The notes beneath the pieces were generated by a model. That model made no database searches. It saw only the letters and a list, made by a program, of their open reading frames with translations, and was not told where the DNA came from. A stretch of 64,000 nt of DNA. It comes from Fibrobacter sp. UBA4223. Its GTDB lineage: Bacteria > Fibrobacterota > Fibrobacteria > Fibrobacterales > Fibrobacteraceae. The stretch spans positions 186,001-250,000 of the forward strand of contig DFTB01000006.1 of NCBI GenBank assembly GCA_002382975.1, written 5' to 3'. The translations under genes were made by a program, and so were the position numbers. This document shows positions 9,343-18,653 of the stretch, piece after piece. Numbering within the stretch: the first letter of the stretch is position 1; every line of letters starts with the position of its first letter.

Positions 9343-9378
9343 AAAAAAGACCCCTCTCTTACCGAGAGGGGCCTTTTT
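9343..9378 (-). terminator. Terminator of tRNA-Arg
   Basis: cccctctc / gagagggg with A/T runs on both sides, starting 3 bp past the tRNA 3' end. Confidence 0.75.
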
Positions 9379-9380
9379 TA

Positions 9381-9454
<74 letters not shown>

Positions 9455-9464
9455 ATTGGTGCCC

Positions 9465-9494
9465 CAAATATAGCATTATCGGCCTATATGTCAA
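9465..9494 (-). promoter_or_regulatory. tRNA-Arg promoter
   Basis: On the minus strand TTGACA (9489-9494) lies 16 bp ahead of TATATT (9467-9472), and the box extends to TATATTTG (9465-9472). The tRNA 5' end follows 10 bp later. Confidence 0.7.
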
Positions 9495-9526
9495 GGGATT
9501 TTCTTTAAATTTCTTGAAAGAATTAC

Positions 9527-9534
9527 TAAATTTG
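9527..9534 (+). promoter_or_regulatory. TAAATTTG promoter box ahead of the PBP1A gene
   Basis: Fits TAnnTTTG and leaves a leader of about 30 nt before the ATG at 9569. Confidence 0.35.
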
Positions 9535-9568
9535 GGCAAAAGAATCAAGTTCCGCGCAGAAACATAAA

Positions 9569-11851
9569 ATGGTCAAGAACATTATTTTCAAGATACTGAA
9601 CGCTCTCAAGTCCGCCTTCCTGAAAAAGAAAGTCATCCTGTGGCTGCTCATTTTGTTTCTGCCGGTCCTGCTTGTGGCGGCCGCCGTCGTGGTCACCTAC
9701 AACCACTTCTTGCCGGAACTTCCTTCTCTCTCCCAGCTGGAACAGATCAACCCCAAACTGGTCACCAACATCTACGACATGAACGGGAAAATCGCCCACG
9801 AATACTACGTGGAGCGTCGTGAATGGGTCAGCTTCGACTCCATCCCCGAAAACGCCATCCGTGCGGTGATGGCCACCGAAGACCGTGAATTCTACAACCA
9901 CTGGGGCATGAACGTTTGGGCCATTCCCTCCGCCATCATGGAAAGCGTCTCCAGCGGCAAGAAACTCCGCGGAGCTTCCACCCTCACCCAGCAGCTCACC
10001 AAGCTTTTGTTCCTTACTCCGGAGCGTTCCATTTCCCGTAAGATCAAGGAGGCCATGACGGCCATCCGTATCGAGCAGACCTACACCAAACAAGAGATTC
10101 TCGAATTCTACATGAACGAGGTTTACCTGTCTGCCGGTAACTACGGTTTCCAGGCCGCGGGCAAATATTATTTTGGCCGCCCCCTAGATAGCCTTACCAT
10201 TCCGGAGTTGGCCGTGCTGGCAGGCATGCTCCAGCGCCCGGAGGCCTACCGCCCCGACAGGCACCCCAAGGCATCTCTAGAACGCCGCAATACCGTGCTC
10301 TTTGCCATGATGGATGCGGGCTACATCAGCAAGGAAGATTACCGCAAGTACGTGGACACCCCCATCACCTTGGCCGAAAAAGAAGAGGAAAAAGGCGCAG
10401 GCCTCTACTTCTACGAAGAAATCCGCAAGTACATGGAAAAGAAGTACGGCGAAAATTCCCTCTATGCCGACGGTGTTTCCATCTATAGCACCATCGACCC
10501 CGATATCCAGGCCTACGCCGACAGCGTGGCACAGGTCCAGGTAGAAAAAGTCCGCCGCCGCATCAAGTACCGCGCCACACGCCGTCTGTTCCTCGCGAAC
10601 AAGTACGATATGCCCGAAGACAGCGTTGTCGCCCACTTCGACAGCATCTATACCCTGTTCAAGAAAGACTACCTGGCCAACGACACCAACCCGGATCCCA
10701 AGAAAAGACGTTTCCCTGACAGTATCCTGTACCACCACGCCGAAGTGGCCGCCATCTTGATTGAAAACGAGACCGGAGCCATCCGCGCCATGGTGGGCGG
10801 AAGCGACTGGAACAGCTCCCGCTGGAATCGCGCGGTGCAGTCCCTGCGCCAGCCGGGCTCCAGCTTTAAGCCTATTGTGTATGCTACCGCCATGGACAAT
10901 GGAGCCAGCCCCTGCGACTCGGTGAACGACCAGCCCGTCACCATCCCCGACCCCGACGACAAGGACAAGAACAAGGTCTGGCGTCCGGCAAACTTCGGTC
11001 ACGACTTTGAAGGAATGATGACGCTCCGCAAGGCCCTCTACAAGTCCAAGAACCTGCCCGCTATTCTCACCGGCATGAAATACGGGCTCAGCAACGTGGT
11101 GAATTACGCCCGCAAGTTCGGCATCGTGAAAGCTCCGCTCCTTGCAGTCCCGAGCCTTGCCCTGGGTTCCGTGGGCGCCACCCTGATGGAAATGACTTCG
11201 GCCTATACCGTGTTCCCCAACGGCGGTAACCGTATCGAGCCTTACATGATCGAATCCATCGTCGATAAGAACGGTGAGACCATCGAAAAGAACATGAAGG
11301 TGGAGCACGAAGTGCTCCGAGCCCCCAGCGCCTACCTGATGGTGGACATGCTGAAAGACGTGAACGTCCGCGGAACAGCCGCACGCGTTTGGGCCAGCGG
11401 CTTTACCCACCCCAGCGGCGGAAAGACGGGCACCACCAACGACTATACCGACGCCTGGTACATCGGATTCACCAAGCAGTACACCATGGGCGTGTGGATT
11501 GGTTCCGACAGCCCGGGCACTATGGGTGCGGGCCACACCGGCACCGAAGACGCCCTGCCTGTTTGGCTTGCTGTCATGACCGAACTCCACAAGGACCTTC
11601 CGAGACTTCCCTTCCCCGTGCCTGCAGGCGTTTCCAGCAGGGGCATCTGCAACTACACCGGCAAGGTGGCCGGAGAGTTCTGCTCTGAAAAGACCTACTG
11701 CCTCTACACCGCAGGTTACGCCCCTACCGAAGTCTGCGACGGCAACCATTTCGAAGTCAAGACGAAGTCCGCCGACGACGCCACCCTCTTCAGCAACAAG
11801 GGTGCAGCGGAGACCTCTACCGGGCCTAAAAAGACCCGAAAAATGTTCTAG
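9569..11851 (+). CDS. Penicillin-binding protein 1A (bifunctional glycosyltransferase/transpeptidase)
   Basis: A 760-residue class A PBP that polymerises and cross-links peptidoglycan at the inner membrane. A short cytoplasmic tail and one TM helix (about 21-44) lead into the GT51 domain, with catalytic Glu104 in ATEDREFYNHWG and RGASTLTQQLTKLLFL (134-148). The transpeptidase domain has SxxK at 431-434 (QPGSSFKPIVYA), SKN at 493-495 and KTGT at 619-622. A C-terminal cysteine-containing extension (about 680-730: GICNYTGKVAGEFC) precedes a basic end. All catalytic motifs are intact. The gene stands alone upstream of rlmN. Confidence 0.96.
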   Translation: MVKNIIFKILNALKSAFLKKKVILWLLILFLPVLLVAAAVVVTYNHFLPELPSLSQLEQINPKLVTNIYDMNGKIAHEYYVERREWVSFDSIPENAIRAVMATEDREFYNHWGMNVWAIPSAIMESVSSGKKLRGASTLTQQLTKLLFLTPERSISRKIKEAMTAIRIEQTYTKQEILEFYMNEVYLSAGNYGFQAAGKYYFGRPLDSLTIPELAVLAGMLQRPEAYRPDRHPKASLERRNTVLFAMMDAGYISKEDYRKYVDTPITLAEKEEEKGAGLYFYEEIRKYMEKKYGENSLYADGVSIYSTIDPDIQAYADSVAQVQVEKVRRRIKYRATRRLFLANKYDMPEDSVVAHFDSIYTLFKKDYLANDTNPDPKKRRFPDSILYHHAEVAAILIENETGAIRAMVGGSDWNSSRWNRAVQSLRQPGSSFKPIVYATAMDNGASPCDSVNDQPVTIPDPDDKDKNKVWRPANFGHDFEGMMTLRKALYKSKNLPAILTGMKYGLSNVVNYARKFGIVKAPLLAVPSLALGSVGATLMEMTSAYTVFPNGGNRIEPYMIESIVDKNGETIEKNMKVEHEVLRAPSAYLMVDMLKDVNVRGTAARVWASGFTHPSGGKTGTTNDYTDAWYIGFTKQYTMGVWIGSDSPGTMGAGHTGTEDALPVWLAVMTELHKDLPRLPFPVPAGVSSRGICNYTGKVAGEFCSEKTYCLYTAGYAPTEVCDGNHFEVKTKSADDATLFSNKGAAETSTGPKKTRKMF

Positions 11852-11947
11852 GAATCTGTCCTGAATTTCGGCAAGAAAACGCCTGAAATCCGCTAGATAT
11901 CAAGGGTTTGAGCATACTCAACCCTTAACAAAATCTTATATTTTTTC

Positions 11948-11955
11948 TATCTTTG
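11948..11955 (+). promoter_or_regulatory. TATCTTTG promoter box ahead of rlmN
   Basis: T-run followed by TATCTTTG, ending 7 nt before the rlmN ATG. The leader would be a few bases at most. Confidence 0.5.
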
Positions 11956-11962
11956 CGGTGCT

Positions 11963-13036
11963 ATGGATTGGCCGCACAACATAAAGACCCTTACAGGCGA
12001 CGAGCTCAAGGCTTGGCTTCGCGAACAAGACGAGAAGCCCTTCCGTGCCGACCAAATCCAGAAATGGCTTTTTTGCCAGCAGGTCAAAACCTACGACGAG
12101 ATGGTGAACATCTCCCCCGCCCTCCGCGAAAAACTGGCCGCCAAGTTCAGCCTCCGGGCCCTTACCGAAGAGACCCGCATGAAATCCGCCGATGGCACCG
12201 TCAAGTGGCTTTTCAGGACCCACGACAACCACCACATCGAGACGGTGATGATTCCCTCCAACGGACGCTTTTCCGTTTGCGTCTCCACCCAGGTGGGCTG
12301 CGCCATGAACTGCGCCTTCTGCCGTACCGCCAAGATGGGCTTCACCCGCAACCTGGAAGCGGGCGAAATCCTAGAAGAAATCATCAACGTGAACTGGTTC
12401 CTGAAAGATTCCGGCACTCTCGATGCCGACGGGAAAATCGCCCAGGTCACCAACATCATCTTCATGGGCATGGGCGAACCGCTGAACAATCTTGAAAACG
12501 TGCACCGGGTCTGCTGCACGCTGCACAACCAGAGTCTGTTCAACATGGGCTCCAAGCGCATGACGGTAAGCACCAGCGGCGTAGTGCCCAAGATCAAGGA
12601 ACTGGTGGACCGGAACACCCCCTGCTGCCTTGCGGTAAGCCTGAACAGCACCAACAACGAATACCGCTCCTCCGTGATGCCGGTCAACAAGACCTGGCCC
12701 ATCGAAAAGCTTTTGGAAGCGGTGGACGAATACATCCGCCGCACCGACAACTACGTAACTTTCGAATTCGTCCTCATCAAGGACATCACCTGCACCCCCA
12801 AGGCCGCCAAGGAACTTATCCGCATTTGCGCCCCCCGCCGGGTGAAGGTGAACGCCATCGTGCTTAACGACGGCGACGACCCCACACTGCACGCGCCCAG
12901 CCCCGAAGAAGTGGAAGACTTCCTTGCCAAGGTGCGTGCCGCCGAAATTCAAATAACGATCCGCAATCCGAGGGGCCGGGACATCTTGGCCGCCTGCGGA
13001 CAACTCGCGTACAAAAAGGATGGTAAAACATGTTAA
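11963..13036 (+). CDS. rlmN: Dual-specificity 23S rRNA m2A2503 / tRNA m2A37 methyltransferase RlmN
   Basis: A 357-residue radical-SAM methyltransferase that methylates C2 of A2503 in 23S rRNA and of A37 in some tRNAs. The [4Fe-4S] ligands are the CxxxCxxC at Cys113, Cys117 and Cys120 (VGCAMNCAFCRTAKMGF). The SAM region MGMGEPLNN follows at about 170. The methyl-carrying cysteine is probably Cys345 (ILAACGQL). No Shine-Dalgarno; the promoter box nearly abuts the ATG. The stop overlaps the next gene by 7 bp, so the two form an operon. Confidence 0.97.
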   Translation: MDWPHNIKTLTGDELKAWLREQDEKPFRADQIQKWLFCQQVKTYDEMVNISPALREKLAAKFSLRALTEETRMKSADGTVKWLFRTHDNHHIETVMIPSNGRFSVCVSTQVGCAMNCAFCRTAKMGFTRNLEAGEILEEIINVNWFLKDSGTLDADGKIAQVTNIIFMGMGEPLNNLENVHRVCCTLHNQSLFNMGSKRMTVSTSGVVPKIKELVDRNTPCCLAVSLNSTNNEYRSSVMPVNKTWPIEKLLEAVDEYIRRTDNYVTFEFVLIKDITCTPKAAKELIRICAPRRVKVNAIVLNDGDDPTLHAPSPEEVEDFLAKVRAAEIQITIRNPRGRDILAACGQLAYKKDGKTC

Positions 13037-13650
13037 CGCAGAACCTCCCCGAATTCTGGGACAACCTCTACATGGACGGAAAGGACTACTGGAATTTCAA
13101 GAAGGCGACACCCGCCCTCCTGGAATTCTTCAAGAACCCTTCCTGCCCCGCTACCGGCTCGGTCCTGATTCCTGGAGCGGGTTTCGGCTACGATGCCGAA
13201 GCCTGGGCAAATAAAGGTCACGACGTGCTGGCTGTAGATTTCGCACCTACCGCCGTAGATGAACTGGACCACCTAAGCCGCAAGTACAAGAACCTCCGCT
13301 CTTTGGACCTGGACCTGTTCACCCTCTCTCCCAAAGACCCCAAGCGTGGCGGCCAGCTGTTCGACATCGTCTATGACTACGGCACCTTCTCGGCAATCCA
13401 CCCGGGCCGCCGCGACGAATTTTTTGAAGTCTGCTACAAGATGCTCAAGGACGACGGCCTGTTCATCTGCCTCATGTACCCCCTCATGAACGGAAAGACA
13501 CTGCAGGGGCCTCCCCACTGCACCAGCGAGGGCGAACTCATGGCCCGCTTGGACGGCGTTTTCGACATCGTGGAACGCATCAAGCCCGTAAACAGCATTC
13601 CTGGCCGCGAAGGCAAGGAAGAATTCTGGCTCATGAAAAAGGTCGTGTAA
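13030..13650 (+). CDS. TPMT-family SAM-dependent methyltransferase
   Basis: A 206-residue class I methyltransferase. The start region (NLPEFWDNLYMDGKDYW) and the motif-I loop IPGAGFGYDAEAWANKGHDVLAVD (about 48-71) match the thiopurine-methyltransferase-like family, as do the later DIVYDYGTFSAIHPGRRDEF and CLMYPL segments. It could act on thiol, selenium or tellurium compounds or on metabolites; the substrate cannot be told. It overlaps rlmN by 7 bp. Confidence 0.82.
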   Translation: MLTQNLPEFWDNLYMDGKDYWNFKKATPALLEFFKNPSCPATGSVLIPGAGFGYDAEAWANKGHDVLAVDFAPTAVDELDHLSRKYKNLRSLDLDLFTLSPKDPKRGGQLFDIVYDYGTFSAIHPGRRDEFFEVCYKMLKDDGLFICLMYPLMNGKTLQGPPHCTSEGELMARLDGVFDIVERIKPVNSIPGREGKEEFWLMKKVV

Positions 13651-13690
13651 TTTTAGACGAAAGGACGGGCCTACGGCCCTACAGACGAAA
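13651..13690. repeat. Low-complexity tract (GACGAAAG type)
   Basis: 'gacgaaaggacgggcctacggccctacagacgaaagacgatag' is built of GACGAAAG words around a cctacggcc palindrome. Similar words occur at 14238-14262 and 31448-31478. Confidence 0.5.
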
Positions 13691-13740
13691 GACGATAGAA
13701 TTATATTTTTTGATTAAAAAACAAACACAAGGATTATATT

Positions 13741-14237
<497 letters not shown>

Positions 14238-14238
<1 letters not shown>

Positions 14239-14398
14239 ACGAAAGACGAAAGACGATAGATGAGAGAAAAGGGGAAAGCCTTCCCCTGGCTCGCACTCCG
14301 AAGACTCCGTCGCTCGCCACCCCTTCGCCTAGGGGCTCCGCCCCTAAAACCCAGATTAGCACACCTAAAACCTACAACCTAAAACCTAATACCTAGCA
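14238..14398. repeat. Composite low-complexity intergenic region
   Basis: GACGAAAGACG words (14238-14262), a GC palindrome (cctaggggctccgcccctaaa) and a CCTA-word tract (acctaaaacctacaacctaaaacctaatacctag) run right up to the argC ATG. No Shine-Dalgarno is left for argC. Confidence 0.55.
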
Positions 14399-14399
14399 C

Positions 14400-15365
14400 A
14401 TGTTCAAAGTTTTCGTAGATGGTGAAGCAGGAACCACAGGCCTGCAGATTTATGAGAGACTCGCGAAGCGTAGCGACGTCGAAGTGCTGCGCATTTCTCC
14501 CGAACTCCGCAAGGACATCGCCGAACGCAAGAGGCTCATCAACGAGTCCGACGTGACGTTCCTGTGTCTGCCCGACGCTGCCGCCATCGAAAGCGCCGCC
14601 CTCTGCGAAAACCCGAACACTTGCGTCATAGACGCCTCTACGGCCCACCGCGTGAACCCGGCCTGGACCTACGGCATGCCGGAACTCAGCCCCGCCCAGC
14701 GCGAAGCCATCGCGAAGGCCAAGCGTATCGCGAACCCTGGCTGTCACGCCTCCGGATTCATTCTCGGCGTGCACCCGCTGGTCGCCGCAGGGATCCTCCC
14801 GAAGAGTGCGAACCTCGCCGCCTACAGCATTACCGGTTACTCCGGCGGCGGCAAGAAGCTCATCGCCGAATACGAGGACGCAGCAGCCCTTTCGCACGCT
14901 GCCGGCGAATCGAAGGCCATCATGGCTCCGGCCCCGTACGCGCTTGCGCTCGCACACAAGCACCTCCCCGAGATGAAAAAATACTGCGAACTTGAAAACG
15001 TTCCGTTTTTCAATCCGGTGCTTGGGCCATACTACAAGGGTATGGCCGTGACCGTCGCCATTTTCGCGAACGAACTCACCAAGAAGGTGGGCCCGGTCGG
15101 CCTTACCGAAATCCTCATGAAGCATTACGAAGGCAGCCGCTTTGTGAAGGTGATGCCCTACGAAGCCGCCCCCGTGCTTTTCAACGGCCGCCTTGACGCC
15201 ACCGTCTGTAACGATACCAACAACGCTCGCATCCAGGTTTTCGGCAACGAGAACATGATGCAGGTGACCACGATTATCGACAACCTGGGCAAGGGCGCCA
15301 GCGGTGCCGCCATTCAGAACATGAACATCGCCCTTGGGTTGGACGAAGGGCTCAGCTTGGTTTAG
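14400..15365 (+). CDS. argC: N-acetyl-gamma-glutamyl-phosphate reductase, type 2
   Basis: A 321-residue short-form (type 2) ArgC. It reduces N-acetylglutamyl-5-phosphate to the semialdehyde in arginine synthesis. NADP-binding N-terminus (KVFVDGEAGTTGLQI), then CLPDAAAIE and VIDASTAHRV. The catalytic nucleophile is Cys115 in IANPGCHASGF. Length 321 matches the type 2 family (about 310) rather than type 1 (about 345). No other arg gene is near. The ATG directly follows a CCTA-word tract. A terminator follows. Confidence 0.96.
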   Translation: MFKVFVDGEAGTTGLQIYERLAKRSDVEVLRISPELRKDIAERKRLINESDVTFLCLPDAAAIESAALCENPNTCVIDASTAHRVNPAWTYGMPELSPAQREAIAKAKRIANPGCHASGFILGVHPLVAAGILPKSANLAAYSITGYSGGGKKLIAEYEDAAALSHAAGESKAIMAPAPYALALAHKHLPEMKKYCELENVPFFNPVLGPYYKGMAVTVAIFANELTKKVGPVGLTEILMKHYEGSRFVKVMPYEAAPVLFNGRLDATVCNDTNNARIQVFGNENMMQVTTIIDNLGKGASGAAIQNMNIALGLDEGLSLV

Positions 15366-15390
15366 ACTTTCTCAATACAAGAAAATTAAA

Positions 15391-15421
15391 GAATCTACCG
15401 AGAAGAACTCGGTAGATTTTT
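15391..15421 (+). terminator. Terminator of argC
   Basis: aatctaccgag / ctcggtagatt around aagaa, followed by a U-run on the plus strand. Confidence 0.85.
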
Positions 15422-15452
15422 ACAAATAAAATTTTAAACTTTTCGCCAATTT

Positions 15453-15779
15453 TTACCAACCAAAACTATTTAGAGCGTCTTGCACAATAAAAAGCATCGA
15501 TCCAGGTTCCGTTTGCCACATAACACGAGAGCCATCGGATGTTATATCAACAGGAACTTTGTAATCTTTTCCTTTATATATAACGGTCGCCATTCCCTTA
15601 TAGGAGTTGCCAGCATTATTCACCACAAGCACTTCTTTCACTTTCAAGTTATATCCCTTGAAATTTGCATCCGTATTAAATGTTTCCTGCATCGATGATT
15701 TTACAGTTTCTTCAATACTACTGGTATCGCATCCAATCAAGGCAAAGGATAGAAGCAATCCCGCAATAATTCGTTTCAT
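15453..15779 (-). CDS. Small hypothetical lipoprotein
   Basis: A 108-residue protein with a lipoprotein signal (MKRIIAGLLLSFALIGC, Cys17). The mature part is small and beta-rich with VKEVLVVNNAGNSYKGMATVIYKG. This layout resembles small lipoproteins with a DUF4333/cystatin-like fold, but no family is recognised with confidence. A perfect AGGAGG lies upstream of the ATG, which is unusual in this window. It is convergent with argC and divergent from obgE. Confidence 0.65.
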   Translation of the reverse strand: MKRIIAGLLLSFALIGCDTSSIEETVKSSMQETFNTDANFKGYNLKVKEVLVVNNAGNSYKGMATVIYKGKDYKVPVDITSDGSRVMWQTEPGSMLFIVQDALNSFGW

Positions 15780-15868
15780 CTTAACCTCCTGTGTATCAAA
15801 TACATTGGAAATAAATATAAATAAAAAGCGGTATCAGAGTCTATTTTTTTATTTTTTCGATATTTTTC

Positions 15869-15876
15869 TACATTTG
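15869..15876 (+). promoter_or_regulatory. TACATTTG promoter box ahead of obgE
   Basis: TTTTTC-TACATTTG ends only 4 nt before the obgE ATG, so the transcript should be leaderless or nearly so. Confidence 0.55.
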
Positions 15877-15880
15877 TTGC

Positions 15881-16927
15881 ATGTTCCTAGACGAAAAATC
15901 CATAGAAGTACGCTCCGGCAAGGGCGGTGACGGCATCGTAAGCTTCCACCGTGAAAAGTTCGTGCCCCTGGGAGGCCCTGACGGCGGCGACGGCGGTCGC
16001 GGCGGTCACGTAATACTCCGAGTGAACGAGCAGTATTCCACCCTCCTGGACATGGGGAACGCCCGCCTGTACAAGGCGAAAAACGGTCAGCCCGGTGGCG
16101 CCAAACGCTGCACCGGAGCTTCTGCCGAAGACCTGATTGTGGACGTACCCCGCGGAACCATCGTCAAGGACGCCGAAGGGCGAATCCTGGCAGACCTCAC
16201 CGAAGCAGGCCAGAAATGGATTGCGGCCCGTGGCGGCAAGGGCGGCATGGGCAACCAGCATTTCGCCACCCCGAAGGTCCAGGCACCCCGCAAGTGCACC
16301 CCCGGCGAAAAGGGCGAAAAGCGGGAACTTTTCTTGGAACTGAAACTCATGGCCGACGTGGGCCTGGTAGGGTTCCCAAACGCGGGCAAGTCCAGCCTGG
16401 TGAACAGGATTTCTAGCGGCCGCCCAAAAGTCGGAGACTATCCGTTTACCACGCTGGAGCCGGTACTCGGCATTGTGCAGATGAATGGTCACAGCTTTGT
16501 GGTGGCTGACATTCCGGGGCTTCTGGAAGGAGCCAGCGAAGGCAAGGGACTAGGCCACCAGTTCCTGAAGCACATCGAACGCACGCACACGCTGCTGTTC
16601 GTCATCGACGGCTTTGCCGAAAACGCCTATGAGCAGTTTACCGTGCTCAAGAGCGAACTGAAGGCATTCCACCCGAAGCTCGCCCAAAAGTCCTACGTAA
16701 TTGCCCTGAACAAGAGCGACCTTGGAATCGAAGAGTCCATCAAGGAATTCAAGAAGCACAGGGAAAAAGTCATCGTGACCTCAGCCATTACAGGAGACGG
16801 CTGCAAGGAACTGCAGCAGGCCCTGGACGATGCCGTGCCCCATGTGCAAAAGAAAAAAGTGGGCTGGGAAAGCAAGAGCAGTTCCGGCAGCGACAGCAAA
16901 AAGGGCGGCTGGAAAAAGAAGGCCTAA
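15881..16927 (+). CDS. obgE: Obg-family GTPase
   Basis: A 348-residue ribosome-associated GTPase. The Obg domain (1-157) has the glycine-rich repeats KGGDGIV, GGPDGGDGGRGGHV and RGGKGGMGNQHF. The G domain has G1 GFPNAGKSS (164-172), G2 region DYPFTTLEP, G3 DIPGLLEGA and G4 NKSD. A short lysine-rich tail ends the protein. It acts in 50S maturation and stress control. First gene of obgE-smpB-amidase. No Shine-Dalgarno; the promoter box is 4 nt upstream of the ATG. Confidence 0.97.
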   Translation: MFLDEKSIEVRSGKGGDGIVSFHREKFVPLGGPDGGDGGRGGHVILRVNEQYSTLLDMGNARLYKAKNGQPGGAKRCTGASAEDLIVDVPRGTIVKDAEGRILADLTEAGQKWIAARGGKGGMGNQHFATPKVQAPRKCTPGEKGEKRELFLELKLMADVGLVGFPNAGKSSLVNRISSGRPKVGDYPFTTLEPVLGIVQMNGHSFVVADIPGLLEGASEGKGLGHQFLKHIERTHTLLFVIDGFAENAYEQFTVLKSELKAFHPKLAQKSYVIALNKSDLGIEESIKEFKKHREKVIVTSAITGDGCKELQQALDDAVPHVQKKKVGWESKSSSGSDSKKGGWKKKA

Positions 16928-16930
16928 CCT

Positions 16931-17404
16931 ATGGCTAAAAAGGAACAGAGTACACCTGTTATCGTGAACCGCAAGGCGCAGCACCTCTACTTCGTGGACG
17001 AGACCTTCGAAGTGGGTATCATGCTTATCGGTTCAGAGGTCAAGTCCATTCGCGACGGCAAGTGCACCCTGGGCGAAGCCTGGATCGACATCGACGAGAA
17101 AAAGAACGAGCTCTGGTTGGTGGGCGCCCATATCGACGAATACGTTTTCGCAAACCGTTTCAACCATTTCCCGGCAAGGCGCCGCAAGCTTTTGGCCCAT
17201 GTCCATGAAATCGCCAAGATGCGCAAGGCCAAGGAGCAGAAGGGCTGTACGCTGATCCCCCTGAAGCTCTATTTCAAGAACCGCCGCGCCAAGCTGGAGA
17301 TGGGAATCTGCCGCGGCAAGGACCAGCGGGACAAGCGGCAAGATATTATCAACCGCGACGCCAAACTGGAAATGGCCCGGGCGGCAAAGGTGCACCTGCG
17401 ATGA
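16931..17404 (+). CDS. smpB: SsrA-binding protein SmpB
   Basis: A 157-residue tmRNA partner for ribosome rescue. Conserved segments include VNRKAQHLYFVDETFEVGI, LIGSEVKSIRDGKC and the basic tail (GICRGKDQRDKRQDI) that enters the decoding centre. It begins 3 bp after obgE and its TGA overlaps the next ATG (ATGA at 17401-17404). No tmRNA gene is seen in the window. Confidence 0.97.
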   Translation: MAKKEQSTPVIVNRKAQHLYFVDETFEVGIMLIGSEVKSIRDGKCTLGEAWIDIDEKKNELWLVGAHIDEYVFANRFNHFPARRRKLLAHVHEIAKMRKAKEQKGCTLIPLKLYFKNRRAKLEMGICRGKDQRDKRQDIINRDAKLEMARAAKVHLR

Positions 17405-18624
17405 AAAAACTGGTTGCCGCCATATTCGCCTGTTTTGTCTGTGCCACCTTCGCATGGGGGGCTTCCAATGCGGCATCGGTAAATTTTCTGGATGCAGAGA
17501 TTCTTTCCAAGGACGCCGGGGCATCCTTCCATTGGTTCCCCATCCAAAAGACATTCATCTTGGTTACCGCCAAGGATACGGCCAAGTTTGCCGTCGGGAT
17601 TCCCTTCGTTTCCCACAACAGCAACGTGATGGAGCTTGCGGCAAGTCCCAAGCTTGAAAACGACCACCTCTGGATTTCAAGAGACGACGCCTACAAGCTT
17701 TTCCCAAACGCAAAACCCAGCAGTTCAAGCGCCGCACCGGCATCTAGCTCCGTGACGCAGTCCAGCTCCAGCGCAACGCTTACGTCTAGCTCAAGCGCCG
17801 CTCCCGCTCCAAGCACGACAGCTCCTGCGGCGGTGGCCACACCGGCAAGCACAATTCCCGCCGCCACGCCTGTCGCTCCCCCGAAAAACGAAACCGCCGG
17901 CACCCGCGAAGTCAAGACCATCGTCATCGACCCCGGTCACGGTGGAAAGGATACCGGCGCCCAGGGTAAAAAGTCCAACGAAAAGGACATCGTGCTCGCC
18001 ATCGGAAAGCTCCTGAAAAAAGAACTGGAAAAAGAAGGTTTCAATGTCAAGATGACCCGCGACAAGGACGTGTTCATTGAGCTGGGCCAGCGGGCGAATC
18101 TCGCGAACCAGTGGGACGGCGACCTGTTCATCAGCCTGCACTGCAACGCCATCGACGCTACCGCCGAGCGCAAAAAGCAAGTCAAGGGCTACCATGTTTA
18201 CGTGCTGCGCGCCCCCGAAAGCGAAGAAGACAAGGCCATCGCCCGTCGTGAAAACAAGGTGGCCACGCTCTACGGCGAAAAGAACGCCAAAGAAGAACTG
18301 TCCCCCATCGAATGGTTCAAGCTGGAAGCCCGCCTAGAAAAGTATAAGCAGAACAGTTACATGTTCACCGAAGAGATGCTCAAGGCCATGGACGGCGGAA
18401 AAATCCGCAGGCAGGCAGGCGGCGTGGGCGGTGCCGGATTCATGGTGCTGGTGGGTGCGCTGATGCCAGCGGTCCTCTTTGAAATCGGGTTCATCAGCAA
18501 CCCCGAAGACGAAGCCTACATGATAACCGACAAGGGCCAAAAGGACATCGCCGAGCGCATTTCCAAGGCCGTCAGCACCTACAAGGCCGCAGTCCACAGC
18601 TACAGAGAGACGCTAGGGCGGTAG
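17401..18624 (+). CDS. N-acetylmuramoyl-L-alanine amidase (Amidase_3) with Ser linker
   Basis: A 407-residue exported peptidoglycan amidase. A signal peptide (1-20) is followed by an N-terminal region (21-103) that may be a degenerate AMIN-like domain. A Ser/Ala/Pro-rich linker (about 104-165) leads to an Amidase_3 domain (about 172-400). Zinc ligands visible are His180 (DPGHGG), Glu194 (NEKD) and His247 (SLHCNA). The catalytic Glu is in LFEIGFISN near the C-terminus. It cleaves the amide between MurNAc and L-Ala, typically in cell separation. ATGA overlap with smpB makes it part of the obgE operon. Confidence 0.93.
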   Translation: MKKLVAAIFACFVCATFAWGASNAASVNFLDAEILSKDAGASFHWFPIQKTFILVTAKDTAKFAVGIPFVSHNSNVMELAASPKLENDHLWISRDDAYKLFPNAKPSSSSAAPASSSVTQSSSSATLTSSSSAAPAPSTTAPAAVATPASTIPAATPVAPPKNETAGTREVKTIVIDPGHGGKDTGAQGKKSNEKDIVLAIGKLLKKELEKEGFNVKMTRDKDVFIELGQRANLANQWDGDLFISLHCNAIDATAERKKQVKGYHVYVLRAPESEEDKAIARRENKVATLYGEKNAKEELSPIEWFKLEARLEKYKQNSYMFTEEMLKAMDGGKIRRQAGGVGGAGFMVLVGALMPAVLFEIGFISNPEDEAYMITDKGQKDIAERISKAVSTYKAAVHSYRETLGR

Positions 18625-18653
18625 CGTCTGCGGCATCATTAGCAGCTATTAAA

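Noticed and set aside
10277..11749. 490-codon minus-strand frame opposite the PBP1A gene
   Set aside because: Shadow in a GC-rich codon-biased gene; no family features.
11901..11930. Terminator after the PBP1A gene
   Set aside because: caagggtttgag/ctcaaccctt pairs with a bulge but lacks a U-run; it may instead be an operator, not strong enough to call.
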